From Brevibacterium sp. S111 (GTDB lineage: Bacteria > Actinomycetota > Actinomycetes > Actinomycetales > Brevibacteriaceae), in NCBI RefSeq assembly GCF_004745075.1, contig NZ_RHFH01000002.1:62001-126000 (forward strand): a stretch of DNA of 64,000 nucleotides, read 5' to 3'. Every line of letters starts with the position of its first letter. Position 1 is the stretch's first letter. This document shows positions 44,974 through 53,986 of this stretch, piece by piece. Made by a program: the position numbers and the translations under genes. Below the pieces are notes generated by a model. That model had not been told where the DNA came from. It did not search any database and was given only the letters and a program-made list of their open reading frames with translations.

Positions 44974-45300
44974 ATGTCCCGGACTCATGATTCACAACCG
45001 CCGTCGGGGCCGCCTCGGCGGCGGTTCTCCCTCTTCCTGCTCATCATCCCAGTCGTTCTCTACGCCCTCACCCCGCTCGTGGCGAATTCGGTCGAGCCGC
45101 GCATCGCCGGCCTGCCGTTCGTCATCACCTACACGATCGTCGTCACGGTTCTCACCTGGTTCTTCGTGTGGATGACTGCACGCGGCGATCACTACTACCG
45201 CTCCGACAAAGCGGAATACATTCCAGCTGATATCGCCTTCGGTGAGGCTCATGAGATCGAAGCGAGCGGGAATTCTCACGAGGAAGGGGCCGGACAATGA
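44974..45300 (+). CDS. DUF3311-type small membrane subunit of the SSS transporter
   Basis: A 108-residue protein with two helices (FSLFLLIIPVVLYALTPLVA and FVITYTIVVTVLTWFFVWMT) and a hydrophilic acidic tail. DUF3311 proteins regularly precede sodium:solute symporter genes. The stop overlaps the symporter start by 4 bp (ATGA). It probably assists folding or gating of the transporter. Confidence 0.8.
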   Translation: MSRTHDSQPPSGPPRRRFSLFLLIIPVVLYALTPLVANSVEPRIAGLPFVITYTIVVTVLTWFFVWMTARGDHYYRSDKAEYIPADIAFGEAHEIEASGNSHEEGAGQ

Positions 45301-46811
45301 GCACTTCCGCAGTCATCGCCTGCATCATCTTCGGCCTCGCCATGCTCGCGACCATCGGTGTCGGCGTGTGGTCCGGCCGGGGTCGGGAGAAATCTCTCGA
45401 CGAATGGTCGGTGTCCGGTCGCGGACTCGGCTTCGTCTTCATCCTGCTGCTCATGGCGGGCGAGACCTACACGTCATTCTCGTTCCTCGGCACGGCCGGC
45501 TGGTCCTACTCCTACGGTGTGCCGATCCTCTACCTCATCGGGTACCTGAGCGTCGGTCTCGTCGTCGCCTACCTCGTTGGACCGCTGTTCTGGACCTACG
45601 CGGCCAGGCACAAACTCGTCAGCCTCTCCGACATCGTCGAACATCGTTTCCGCTCCAGAGGGCTCGCGATCCTCGTCGCCGTGCTCGCGACGATCTTCAT
45701 CGTCCCCTACATCCAGTTGCAGATCCAGGGCATGGGCGCGGTCGTCAACGCGATGAGCTACGGGGCGATCGACCTCAAGATCGCCGCCATCATCTCCTTC
45801 ATCGTCGCCGAGGCGTTCATCCTCGTCTCCGGTCTGCGCGGTTCCGCCTGGGTCAGCGTTCTCAAGGACGGACTGGTCATCCTCGCCGTGGCCTTCCTCG
45901 CGATCTACGTGCCGCTGCACTATTTCGACGGCCTGGCACCTCTGCTCGACCTCCTCGTCAGCGAGAAGTCCCAGTGGCTGACGTTCCCCGGCGCCGGCGA
46001 GGGCATCTACGGAGGCGCATGGTTCATCTCGACGATCATCCTCAACGGCATCACCATCACCGTGTTTCCGACATCGATCGCCGGATACCTGTCGGGCACC
46101 TCGGCGAATGCACTGCGCCGGAACTCGATCCTCCTGCCGTGGTACCAACTGCTGCTGTTGGTGCCGATGATGGTCGGCGTGGCCGCACTCTTCGTCGTCC
46201 CGGCACTCAAGGACGCCGACTTGGCGCTGTTCTCCGTGGTCATCGACTCACTGCCCGCGCCGATCGTCGCGATCATCGGCGTCGCCGGAGCACTGTCGGC
46301 GATCGTGCCGATGAGCGTGTACATGCTCTCGGTCGGATCGATGTGGGGCAGGACCGTCCTCGGCGGCGGTCTGGCCGGTCCGAAGAACGCCGCCTCGATG
46401 ACCTCCGAACAGCACGCCGCCCGTGGTCTGCGCCAGAAGGCGCTGTCCCAGTGGGTGTGTCTGGCAGTCGGTGTCATCGCCCTTGCGATGAGCCTGCTCA
46501 TGCCGGATGCGCTCGTCGAGCTCTCCGTGCTCAGCTATGAAGGACTCGCGCAGGTCGTTCCGGCTGCACTCCTGTCCCTGTACTGGCCGCGGATGAGCAA
46601 GCAGGCCGCTGCCGTTGGGCTCCTCATCGGCTCCGTCGTCATGGTGACCCTTCACTACACGGGACTCGACCCGCTGCTCGGAATCAACGGCGGTCTGTGG
46701 GCGGTCGCGGCTAACCTCGTCGTGGTCGTGGCGATCACGCTGGTGAAACCGGACCCGCGGTGGATCCCGGCCGATCAGCGTCAGACACGCACCGAGGCGG
46801 CAGTTGGGTAA
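45297..46811 (+). CDS. sodium:solute symporter (SSS family)
   Basis: A 504-residue protein with about 13 helices in the LeuT fold. Characteristic segments are DEWSVSGRGLGFVFILLLMA (helix 2) and ETYTSFSFLGTAGWSYSYG (helix 2-3). Then come DIVEHRFRSRGLAILVAVLA and the helix-9 region SGTSANALRRNS. It resembles PanF/YidK-like solute:Na+ symporters; the substrate (a carboxylate such as pantothenate, acetate or pyruvate) cannot be read. The partner is the overlapping DUF3311 gene. Confidence 0.88.
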   Translation: MSTSAVIACIIFGLAMLATIGVGVWSGRGREKSLDEWSVSGRGLGFVFILLLMAGETYTSFSFLGTAGWSYSYGVPILYLIGYLSVGLVVAYLVGPLFWTYAARHKLVSLSDIVEHRFRSRGLAILVAVLATIFIVPYIQLQIQGMGAVVNAMSYGAIDLKIAAIISFIVAEAFILVSGLRGSAWVSVLKDGLVILAVAFLAIYVPLHYFDGLAPLLDLLVSEKSQWLTFPGAGEGIYGGAWFISTIILNGITITVFPTSIAGYLSGTSANALRRNSILLPWYQLLLLVPMMVGVAALFVVPALKDADLALFSVVIDSLPAPIVAIIGVAGALSAIVPMSVYMLSVGSMWGRTVLGGGLAGPKNAASMTSEQHAARGLRQKALSQWVCLAVGVIALAMSLLMPDALVELSVLSYEGLAQVVPAALLSLYWPRMSKQAAAVGLLIGSVVMVTLHYTGLDPLLGINGGLWAVAANLVVVVAITLVKPDPRWIPADQRQTRTEAAVG

Positions 46812-46860
46812 GAGCGTCCTCCCCGACGGATTCCCGCTCGGCGGCCCGATTCGCTGTCGG

Positions 46861-48573
46861 TCAGGCCGATTGCGCTCGGTCCCCGACCGCCGCTCTCCCG
46901 ATGTCGAGACGCGGCCACTCCGCGAGATCCGACAACATCTGCCGGTCGTGGGTGACGACGATGAGCGCCGCCGAGGCGGTCCCGAATGACTCCTCGAGTT
47001 TGTCGACCAGCGAGGTGGACAGGTGATTCGTCGGCTCATCGAGGATGAGCACGTCCGGTTCGACGGCCAGACACATCGCCAGCTGGAGCCTGCGCTGCTG
47101 ACCCTGCGAGAGTCGGCGGACCGGTGTCATCGAATCATCCGCCGAGAGCAGACCGAGGTCCTGCAGGGTGAGGTCACCGGACAGTGACGCCTTCAGTGAG
47201 CAGTCCTCGAACACTCGGGCGGCTGTGTCGTCGGCGTTCCACTCGGGAACCTCCTGGCTGAGCAGCTCCACCCGCGCCTGCGGATGTCTCCGCACTTCTC
47301 CGGAACTCGGCTCGAGTCGGCCAGTGAGCACGTCGAGCAGCGTCGACTTGCCGGTGCCGTTCGCCCCGGTGATGAGCAGACGGTCGCCGGGATCGATGCT
47401 CAGGGAAACCGTCTGCCCCATCCGCCCCTCGACGGTGACCGATTCCGCAGTCAGCAGCGGGCCGCTGTCCGCTTCCCACCGCTCGTCATCGGTTTCCGAC
47501 ACCTCCGGCATGTCCGGCCACTGCAGACGCAGGGGCGGTTCGGGCACCTCAACGGCGTGCCGTTCGAGGTCGTCGGCTCGACGGTTAAAGGCCTGCACGA
47601 CTCCGGCCGTCCGCGTCGCACGAGCGTGCTTGCCTGTTCCCTTCGGGGGCCGCCATCCGGTGCTCAGTCGGGATCGGGCGTCATCGGCGGCATCGGTCAG
47701 GCGGGAGTGCTCGACCACCTCGGCGCGGTAGTCCTGCTCCCATTTCTCGCGGTCCCGACGCTTTCCCTCGACCCATCCGGAGTAGCCGCCGGAATAGGTC
47801 CGAGGACGGCCGTCGCGGCTCGGGTCGAGGTCGAGGAAGTCGTTGGCGACATCGCGCAGCAGCGCCCGGTCGTGGCTGACCAGGGCGAATCCGCCGGAGC
47901 GATTACACAGCCGCTCGGTGAGGAACGCCAGGGAGGACGTGTCGAGGTGGTTCGTCGGTTCGTCGAGCAGCAGGATGTCCGTGCTCGAACCGAGGACGAC
48001 GGCCAAACGCACTCGGTAGCGTTGGCCGACGGAGAGGCTGGCAAGCGTCCGCGTGCGATCGGAACAGGCCGAGAGTCCTGCCAGTGCAGTGTCGATGCGA
48101 CGTTCACCGTCCCAGGCGTCGAGGCGGGTCGCCAGTTCGAGGGCTTCCGCGAACGCCGGCTCGGAGCCGGGGTCTTCCCTGGCCAGCGCCTCGCCGGCAG
48201 CGTCGAGTGCGGCCAGCGCGGCGTTCTCGTGGCGCAGGGACTCGTTGATGAGGTCACCGACGGTGCGGTTCGCGTCAGCGTCGAGCGCCTGTTCAAGCAG
48301 AGTGACGGTGCCCGTTTGCCGCAGTGTTCCCCGGTCGGGCGGAAGAGTGCCGGCGAGAAGGTGCAGCAGGGTCGTCTTTCCGCTGCCGTTCTCTCCGACG
48401 ATGGCCGTCCGTGAACCGGCGGAGATCGTCATGTCGAGGCCCGTGAGGACCTCACGGTCGCCGCGCATGACGTGGATGTCTTCGGCACGGATATGTGCGG
48501 CAGAGCCAGCGGGCAGCTGATTCTCGCCTGTGGGCAGATCGGTATAAGGGGATGAGGATGTGGTTTCCGGCAT
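46861..48573 (-). CDS. ABC-F family ATPase (ribosome protection type)
   Basis: A 570-residue protein with two ATPase domains and no membrane part. Domain 1: [16 protein letters not shown], a degenerate signature [23 protein letters not shown]. The linker is charged (residues 240-300). Domain 2: [42 protein letters not shown] proteins of this layout (TlrC, OleB, Msr, Vga) displace antibiotics from the ribosome; some others are translation factors. The leader with a short Arg-rich frame and hairpins (48598-48717) supports antibiotic-induced attenuation, so a resistance role is favoured. Confidence 0.85.
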   Translation of the reverse strand: MPETTSSSPYTDLPTGENQLPAGSAAHIRAEDIHVMRGDREVLTGLDMTISAGSRTAIVGENGSGKTTLLHLLAGTLPPDRGTLRQTGTVTLLEQALDADANRTVGDLINESLRHENAALAALDAAGEALAREDPGSEPAFAEALELATRLDAWDGERRIDTALAGLSACSDRTRTLASLSVGQRYRVRLAVVLGSSTDILLLDEPTNHLDTSSLAFLTERLCNRSGGFALVSHDRALLRDVANDFLDLDPSRDGRPRTYSGGYSGWVEGKRRDREKWEQDYRAEVVEHSRLTDAADDARSRLSTGWRPPKGTGKHARATRTAGVVQAFNRRADDLERHAVEVPEPPLRLQWPDMPEVSETDDERWEADSGPLLTAESVTVEGRMGQTVSLSIDPGDRLLITGANGTGKSTLLDVLTGRLEPSSGEVRRHPQARVELLSQEVPEWNADDTAARVFEDCSLKASLSGDLTLQDLGLLSADDSMTPVRRLSQGQQRRLQLAMCLAVEPDVLILDEPTNHLSTSLVDKLEESFGTASAALIVVTHDRQMLSDLAEWPRLDIGRAAVGDRAQSA

Positions 48574-48597
48574 CGTGGTCTTTCAGCTCGTCATGGA

Positions 48598-48625
48598 GCC
48601 GGACAGCATGAAGCCACCGTCCGGC
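48598..48625 (-). promoter_or_regulatory. leader hairpin B of the ABC-F mRNA
   Basis: GCCGGAC (48598-48604) pairs with GTCCGGC (48619-48625) around a 14-nt loop, 25 nt before the ABC-F ATG. It could act as attenuator stem or sequester the ribosome site. Confidence 0.5.
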
Positions 48626-48665
48626 GAGGGCCAGGACGGCGCACGAGATGTAGAAAGCTGATCCC

Positions 48666-48683
48666 GCCGCCGTCAGCGGCGGC
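48666..48683 (-). promoter_or_regulatory. leader hairpin A enclosing the leader-peptide stop
   Basis: A perfect 7-bp stem GCCGCCG/CGGCGGC with a 4-nt loop. The TGA of the leader frame (48675-48673) lies in the loop, so a ribosome finishing or stalling on the leader must open this hairpin. Confidence 0.55.
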
Positions 48684-48717
48684 TGCGGAGCCTTCTCGAT
48701 GGGAGACCGAAACTCAT
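48673..48717 (-). CDS. 14-residue leader peptide upstream of the ABC-F gene
   Basis: A short frame MSFGLPSRRLRSRR lies 99 bp upstream of the ABC-F start. A -10-like TAGAAT ends 7 nt before its ATG, so transcription would begin almost at the start codon and the frame would be read leaderless. The five arginines near the stop and the hairpin around the stop codon are what a ribosome-stalling leader would show. Such leaders are known for ABC-F and erm genes. It is too small for similarity evidence. Confidence 0.5.
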   Translation of the reverse strand: MSFGLPSRRLRSRR

Positions 48718-49010
48718 GCCGTCAATTCTAGCAAACGCCGAATCGCGCCCGCGGCCCCGGAGAGCCATCCGCCACTGCTGACTGGCTTCCACCAGCACCT
48801 TCGACCCTGAACGACAGTGCCGCAGATGCTGGACCAGTGTGAACAGCACCGCAACGGCGAGCACGATATAGATTCCGATCGTCAGCGACGAACTCAAGAG
48901 CACAGCCGCATCTCCGTCGGCCACCGCGAGCACACCGCGAAGTCCGGTCTCCGCCCGAGGCCGAGGATGACGCCGATGAGCAGCGGCGCCACCCGAGTCG
49001 GTCTGCAGGG
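48673..49010 (-). pseudogene. remnant of a TctA-like permease, 3' end
   Basis: In the minus direction one frame reads RVAPLLIGVILG and, after a one-base shift, the next reads PRAETGLRGVLAVADGDAAV then LTIGIYIVLAVAVLFTLVQH. Joined, this resembles the C-terminal end of tripartite tricarboxylate transporter membrane proteins (TctA), which finish with PLLIGFILG..E..LRRAL...GD and a last helix. Nothing upstream of about 49010 continues it; a hairpin element lies there. The remnant ends by running into the ABC-F leader. Confidence 0.5.
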
Positions 49011-49019
49011 GCGGCGCCC

Positions 49020-49085
49020 TCAGGTAACGCGAACGTCGAAAAAGTCGTCGCTGGCGGCGCTCTTTTCGAGTTTCGCGCTACCTGA
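49020..49085. repeat. 66-bp imperfect hairpin element
   Basis: TCAGGTAACGCGAACGTCGA (49020-49039, stem continuing to 49044) pairs with the segment 49062-49085 ending TTTCGCGCTACCTGA, with a 17-nt loop and a few mismatches. It lies where the TctA remnant breaks off, downstream of the ACAD gene stop. It may be a terminator or a small palindromic repeat that helped disrupt the permease gene. Confidence 0.5.
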
Positions 49086-49116
49086 GCGACGACAAGGACA
49101 GCCGCCGGCTCCCTCC

Positions 49117-50322
49117 CTACTCGTCGAGCAGAGCCGCCGCGTACATGGGGCGGGCGGCATCGGCGCTCGGCGGGTGGAACAGTCCGGCCGCGGCATCGCG
49201 GAAGAGTCGGGAGAGTTCGTGCTTGTTGCCGAATCCGCTGCCGCTCGTGCACATGAGCGCGGTCTCCGTGCAGTGTCGGGCCGCCTCGGCGGATTTGATG
49301 CGAGCACCCACGAGCCGCAGCGGCCACCCTGCCCCGTGATCGACCAGGTCATCGAAGTCCCGCGCATAGGCATCGATCATCGCGGTCACCGGCATGAGGT
49401 CGAGGTGGGCGTCGGCCAGGCGGGTCCGGGCCTCGGGCACCTCGGCGAAAGCGGTGCCGGCCTTCGCGGACTTCCGCTTGTGGAGCCCGGCCGCACCGAG
49501 TTCCAGTGCCCGGCCGGCGACTCCCGCATAGACGGCGGCAATGAGCAGCTGGAAGTTGCTCGTGATGGCGAAGGTGAGCAGGTCGGGGTGTCTGCCGGCG
49601 GGGATGACCCGGGAGACCCGCTCGGGTCTCATCGGCACCTGGTCGAGGATGGTCGCCCGCGACTGCGAGGCCCGCATGCCCAGCACATCCCAGTCATCGG
49701 AGACGGTGATCCCCGGCGCCGAACGTTCGATGAAGCCGTAGACGAGTTCGCCCTCGGCCGGTTCATCGGCATCGGGTCCGGCGATGCCGTCGTCATCGGC
49801 GGCCACGGCCCCGTGGACGATGAGACGAGTCCACACCGGTGACAGCGACGTGAAGATCTTCACCCCGGTGAGTTCGAACCCGCCGTCCGCGGTGGGCACC
49901 GCCTCGGTCGTCGAGCCCTGCAGCACCCAGTCGTTCGAGGGTTCGGAGATGCCGAAGGCGAAGATCTCACCGGCCATGACCTCGTCGAAGACCCAGTTGA
50001 GCGAGTCGTCACCGCGGTCGTTCATCGCCTTGACCACGCCCGTGCACATGAGGTGCATGTTGATCGCCAGCGCGGTTCCCGGCGCCGCCGCGGCCAGTCG
50101 CTGCTGCAGCCGGGAGACCTCGAACAGGCTCAGCCCGGGTCCGCCGTGGGTCTGCGGGACGAAGAGGGTGAGGTAGCCCAGTGACTTCAGCTCCTCAAGG
50201 TCCTCATCGAAGAACCGGTTCTCGCGGTCATAGACATCGGCCCGCTGCCGGAAGCGTTCGAGCGCCTCATCGGGCAGGTGCTTCTCGGCCAGTTCGCGAA
50301 CGCGCATCTCACGGTCGGTCAT
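49117..50322 (-). CDS. acyl-CoA dehydrogenase-family flavoprotein
   Basis: A 401-residue ACAD-fold protein. The FAD/substrate region has FAFGISEPSNDWVLQGST, LTGVKIFTSLSPVWTRLIVH and LGMRASQSRATILDQVPM. The C-terminal segment SGFGNKHELSRLFRDAAAGL is followed by FHPPSADAARP instead of the usual EGT motif that carries the catalytic Glu in many members. This places it in an atypical subgroup (YdbM-like, or DszC-like monooxygenase). It follows the ketosynthase gene by 14 bp and probably acts on the same acyl chain. Confidence 0.8.
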   Translation of the reverse strand: MTDREMRVRELAEKHLPDEALERFRQRADVYDRENRFFDEDLEELKSLGYLTLFVPQTHGGPGLSLFEVSRLQQRLAAAAPGTALAINMHLMCTGVVKAMNDRGDDSLNWVFDEVMAGEIFAFGISEPSNDWVLQGSTTEAVPTADGGFELTGVKIFTSLSPVWTRLIVHGAVAADDDGIAGPDADEPAEGELVYGFIERSAPGITVSDDWDVLGMRASQSRATILDQVPMRPERVSRVIPAGRHPDLLTFAITSNFQLLIAAVYAGVAGRALELGAAGLHKRKSAKAGTAFAEVPEARTRLADAHLDLMPVTAMIDAYARDFDDLVDHGAGWPLRLVGARIKSAEAARHCTETALMCTSGSGFGNKHELSRLFRDAAAGLFHPPSADAARPMYAAALLDE

Positions 50323-50336
50323 CGTCTCTCCTCTGT

Positions 50337-51668
50337 TCAGCTGTTTTCATTCGTGCGCGCCGCACCCACCGCGGCGAGACTCCGGCTCAGGATGATCGCC
50401 CCGTTGTGTCCGCCGAAACCGAACGAAGTCGACAGCACGGTGGTGGCGGCCGCCTCGGCGGGGGCCGTGTCTTCACTCAGTTCACGGGCCTGGCCTGCGA
50501 CGATGTCCCATTCCGGGAACTCGCGGTCATCGAGGTTGAGGGTCGGCGGCAGCACCTGATCGCGCAGCGTCATGATCGCGATGATCGCTTCGACCACGCC
50601 CGAAGCGCCGAGCAGATGCCCCGTCGATGATTTCGTCGCCGAAATCGGGATCGTTCGCCCGTCCTCGCCGAGGACCGCGTCGAAGGCGGCGAGTTCGGCC
50701 CGGTCCCCGGCCGGTGTGCCCGTGGCGTGGGCGTTGATGTGGTCGATGTCGCCGGGTTCCAGCCCGGCATCGGCCAAGGCCTGCACCATCGCCGAGGCGG
50801 CTCCCCGCCCATCCGGATGCGGATTCGTCGGGTGGTGGGCATCGCTGGCGGCGCCGAACCCGGCGAGTTCGGCGAGCGGTTCGGCCCCGCGTGCGGCGGC
50901 GGAGTCGGCGGATTCGAGGAGGATCGCGGCCGCCCCCTGGCTCATGACGAACCCGTTCCGGGCGCGGTCGAAGGGCCGGCTCGCTGCGGTCGGGTCATCG
51001 TCGAAGCCTGCGGCGAGGGCGCGCATGTTCGCATTCGAGGCGAGATTGACCGCGCCGAGGCAGTCCTCCATCCCGACGACGAGCACAGCCTCGGCGTAGC
51101 CGTGGCGGATGCGTCGCATGGCCTCTCCCAGGCCGATCGCCCCGGATGCGCAGGTCGCGGACACGCCTTGCCCGGGACCGCGGAGATCGAAACGCTGGCT
51201 GATGAGGGCGGCCGCCGAGTCCGGCGCACCGTGGATGGCCAGAGTCAGCGGCACCGCGCGGGGGCCGCCGGAATCGAGGACGCGGGTCGCTGACTGCATG
51301 GCATCGACGGGCCCAGATCCGGTGGCGGCGATGACGGCGGTGCGGTCACGGTCCCAGGGCAGTTCCTCGGCGGCCGAGGCGATTCCGGCCTGGCGGAGGG
51401 CCTGGTCGGCGGCGGCGATGGCCCAGTGCTGGACGGGGCTGAGACGGCGGGCGAGCGCTCGAGGCAGGATGGCCTCGGCGTCGAAGTCGCGGATCTGTCC
51501 GCCGATGCGCACCGCGAGGTCCGCGAACTGCTCACCGGCGAGGACGTCGATGGCGCTGATTCCGGTGCGGACGGATTCCCACAGGGATTCGGGGTCCTGC
51601 CCGCTCGGGGTGATGGCGCCGAGTCCGGTGACGACGACTCGGCGCGGTGGGGTGGTGGGGGTGTTCAC
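50337..51668 (-). CDS. beta-ketoacyl synthase (FabF/KAS II-like)
   Basis: A 443-residue condensing enzyme. It begins VVVTGLGAITPSGQDPESLW. The Cys-His-His triad is intact: VSATCASGAIGLGEAM, INAHATGTPAGDRAEL and ATKSSTGHLLGASGVVEA. STSFGFGGHNGAIIL ends the family core. It would extend an acyl chain with malonyl-ACP. GTG 51668 overlaps the ligase stop (GTGA). As a second KAS located with an acyl ligase and an ACAD, rather than with fab genes, it looks like part of a specialised acyl pathway. No ACP or ketoreductase is in the operon. Confidence 0.88.
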   Translation of the reverse strand: MNTPTTPPRRVVVTGLGAITPSGQDPESLWESVRTGISAIDVLAGEQFADLAVRIGGQIRDFDAEAILPRALARRLSPVQHWAIAAADQALRQAGIASAAEELPWDRDRTAVIAATGSGPVDAMQSATRVLDSGGPRAVPLTLAIHGAPDSAAALISQRFDLRGPGQGVSATCASGAIGLGEAMRRIRHGYAEAVLVVGMEDCLGAVNLASNANMRALAAGFDDDPTAASRPFDRARNGFVMSQGAAAILLESADSAAARGAEPLAELAGFGAASDAHHPTNPHPDGRGAASAMVQALADAGLEPGDIDHINAHATGTPAGDRAELAAFDAVLGEDGRTIPISATKSSTGHLLGASGVVEAIIAIMTLRDQVLPPTLNLDDREFPEWDIVAGQARELSEDTAPAEAAATTVLSTSFGFGGHNGAIILSRSLAAVGAARTNENS

Positions 51669-53215
51669 AGTCGCTGTCCCTGTCCGTTCGTGATGAGTTC
51701 GGTGGCTTCCGTGCGCCGGATCTTCCCGCCCACGGTCCGCGGCAGTCGGTCGATCAGGTAGAACCGACGCGGCACGAACTGCGGGGCCAGGCGGGCACGC
51801 GCGTGAGCAAGCAGCGCGGCCTTGCCTGGGACAGACGGCGCAAGGCCGGCTCCGGTGGCGGACCCGGTTTCGATGACGAGGGCGACGATGCTGCCGAGGC
51901 TGTCGTCGGGCAGCGCGATCGCGCACGCCTCGCCGAGGCGGGGGCACGTCTCGAACGCCCGCTCGACTTCCGGCAGGGACACCTTGTGTCCTCCCGTGAT
52001 CGCGATATCCCCGGCACGGCCGGCCAGTTGGAGCAGTCCGCCTTCGATGCGTCCCTGGTCGCCGACGCTGGCCCATCCGTCCGGGCCCTGGAGCTGCGCG
52101 TCGGTGGTGCCGGTGACGTAGCCGTCGGAGCACGCGGCGGCCCTGATCCACAGGGTGCCGATCTCTCCATCGGGCAGGGGTTGCCCGTCGTCTCCGCGCA
52201 CCTCGGCCCCGATCGAGTCGTAGACGGTGATCCAGGTGCCGTCGCCGGCGCGGCTGTCGCCGATGAAGCCGATCTCGGCGGCACCGTAGTAGCTGATGAG
52301 TCGGGCCTCGGGGAGGACCTCGGCGAGACGGTCGCGGATGCTCGCGGGCAGGTTCGCTCCCCCGGTGACGAGGAGGTCGAGACCGTGGAAACGGTCGGGG
52401 GAACGCCCGGCCGCCTCGGCGAGGGCCTTGACCACGGCGGGCACGGCGACGATGCGGGTGATGGCTTCGTCCGCGATGCGCGGCCCCATGGTGAAGGGGT
52501 CGAAGTCGTCGGCGACGTGGACGCTGCCGCCGGTGGCAAGCGACTCGATGACCGCATAGAGGGTGAGGCTGTAGGACACGGGGCCGGGTGCGAGCGTGGC
52601 CACCTCGGGGAGCGGTTCGAGGTGAGCGGAGGAGACGGCCACATTGTCCCGGTACTGCTGCCGGGTCTTGATGAAGGCCTTGGGATTGCTCGTCGTGCCC
52701 GAGGAGAAGAGCATGAGGAAAGGTTCGCTCGCCTCGCGGACGGTCGGGGCCGGAGCCGGGGTGCCAGCGCTGCGGACCTGCGCCTCGCGTGTCGCGAATT
52801 CGGCCGGGGTGATCACGGTCCCGGTCCAGCCGGCGGCGGCGAGCGCCTCGGCGAGGGTGCGCGATTCGCTGATGACGAGGCCGATGCCTGTCGTGCGGAT
52901 GACTCCGACCTGGTGGTCGAGCGGCCACCGCGGATCGATGGTCGCCGAGACGGCGCGGTAGCCGGCGAGCCCGGCGATGATGCGGGCGGTGAAGAACGCC
53001 GAGGTGGTGCTCACGGCCGTGATCGGAATTCCCTGGGTCTCCGGGGCGGGCCTCGGCGGTTCGGGCTGCGCCCGGTGGAGGGAGTCGACGACGGCGAACG
53101 CGACACGGGAGTCGTCGACGAGCTCCCCGTAGCTCAGTCGGGCCTCGGACCCGGCGAGGGCGAGCTGATCGGGGCGTACGAGTGCCACGTCGAGGATCGT
53201 CGAGGTGATCGGCAA
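51665..53215 (-). CDS. AMP-dependent acyl ligase (ANL superfamily)
   Basis: A 516-residue adenylating enzyme. The P-loop is LMLFSSGTTSNPKAFIK. YYGAAEIGFIGD is the A5 motif, GWASVGDQGRIEGG the A7 motif and LPRTVGGKIRRTEA holds the catalytic Lys. It activates a carboxylic acid as acyl-AMP and loads CoA or an ACP. TTG 53215 is preferred over ATG 53245 because GGAGG lies 6 nt before it. It is the first gene of the ligase-ketosynthase-ACAD operon, divergent from a TetR gene, with two operator-like repeats between. Confidence 0.85.
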   Translation of the reverse strand: MPITSTILDVALVRPDQLALAGSEARLSYGELVDDSRVAFAVVDSLHRAQPEPPRPAPETQGIPITAVSTTSAFFTARIIAGLAGYRAVSATIDPRWPLDHQVGVIRTTGIGLVISESRTLAEALAAAGWTGTVITPAEFATREAQVRSAGTPAPAPTVREASEPFLMLFSSGTTSNPKAFIKTRQQYRDNVAVSSAHLEPLPEVATLAPGPVSYSLTLYAVIESLATGGSVHVADDFDPFTMGPRIADEAITRIVAVPAVVKALAEAAGRSPDRFHGLDLLVTGGANLPASIRDRLAEVLPEARLISYYGAAEIGFIGDSRAGDGTWITVYDSIGAEVRGDDGQPLPDGEIGTLWIRAAACSDGYVTGTTDAQLQGPDGWASVGDQGRIEGGLLQLAGRAGDIAITGGHKVSLPEVERAFETCPRLGEACAIALPDDSLGSIVALVIETGSATGAGLAPSVPGKAALLAHARARLAPQFVPRRFYLIDRLPRTVGGKIRRTEATELITNGQGQRL

Positions 53216-53336
53216 TTCTGACCTCCAGAGTTCATGGCATTCCATCGGAGCGTTCGGCGGCACACCGGCGCACCGTGTCGGCCGTTCCCACAGTACAACG
53301 TGGCCGACGCCCTCTCACCGCAGCCCTGCCACTGAG

Positions 53337-53368
53337 ATACTTTGGAGTATTCGGATACTTCGTTGTAT
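53337..53368. promoter_or_regulatory. two TetR operators ATAC-N6-GTAT
   Basis: ATAC-TTTGGA-GTAT (53337-53350) and ATAC-TTCGTT-GTAT (53355-53368) are repeated 18 bp apart, just upstream of the TetR ATG at 53378 and 122 bp from the ligase start. The pairing on one DNA face suggests cooperative binding by the TetR protein. Confidence 0.6.
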
Positions 53369-53377
53369 TCTGAAATC

Positions 53378-53986
53378 ATGACTGCCCCCTCCACACCCCG
53401 ATTGACGCGCCGAGAGAGCCAGGAGCTCACCCGTCGACGCCTCATCGAATCGGCCGCTGGACTCTTCGCCGAGCACGGGGTGCGCGGCACCTCGCTCGTC
53501 GCGGTCGCGGAGACCGCCGGATTCAGCCGCGGAGCCGTCCATGGGAACTTCTCCGACAAGGACGAGCTCGCCGCGGCGGTCGTGCAGTTCGTCGTCGAGG
53601 ATCTCGGGCCTGAGCTGGGCCGGGCCCTGAGCTCGGCCGGGTCCGCGAACGACCGGCTCGCGGCCTATATCTCCACACACATCGACTACTGTCGCCGCGA
53701 ACCGGCTCGGGCCGCAGCCATCATCGCAGCAGTGGGCTACCTCAGCCGGCCCGCTGCACCGGCGCAGTCCTACGGCGAGCGCTCCGCCGATTCCATCGCC
53801 AACCTCGTGGCGCTCTTCGAGGACGGCCAGCGCCGAGGCGAGATGCGCAGCTTCGATCCCGCCACGATGGCTCTGTCGCTGCGTTCCGTCCTCGACACGG
53901 CAGTGCCCACCCATCCCAGCATCGAAGCGCACGAGATCATCACCCTGTTCGATCACGCCACCCGAGCCGAAGGGGCCCCACAATGA
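53378..53986 (+). CDS. TetR/AcrR family regulator of the acyl ligase operon
   Basis: A 202-residue TetR protein. The HTH is VAVAETAGFSRGAVHGNFSD (residues 40-59) and the C-terminal region resembles the AcrR-type domain. ATG 53378 is preferred; the upstream frame covers the operators. It starts an operon with a DUF6204-like protein and a MarR-like protein, joined by 4-bp overlaps. It is divergent from the ligase-KAS-ACAD operon. Confidence 0.88.
   Translation: MTAPSTPRLTRRESQELTRRRLIESAAGLFAEHGVRGTSLVAVAETAGFSRGAVHGNFSDKDELAAAVVQFVVEDLGPELGRALSSAGSANDRLAAYISTHIDYCRREPARAAAIIAAVGYLSRPAAPAQSYGERSADSIANLVALFEDGQRRGEMRSFDPATMALSLRSVLDTAVPTHPSIEAHEIITLFDHATRAEGAPQ

Noticed and set aside
48673-48933. 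86-codon frame as a functional small membrane protein
   Set aside because: Its sequence joins, by a one-base shift, to a TctA-like end upstream, it has no ribosome site, and its last 14 codons are better explained as the ABC-F leader peptide.
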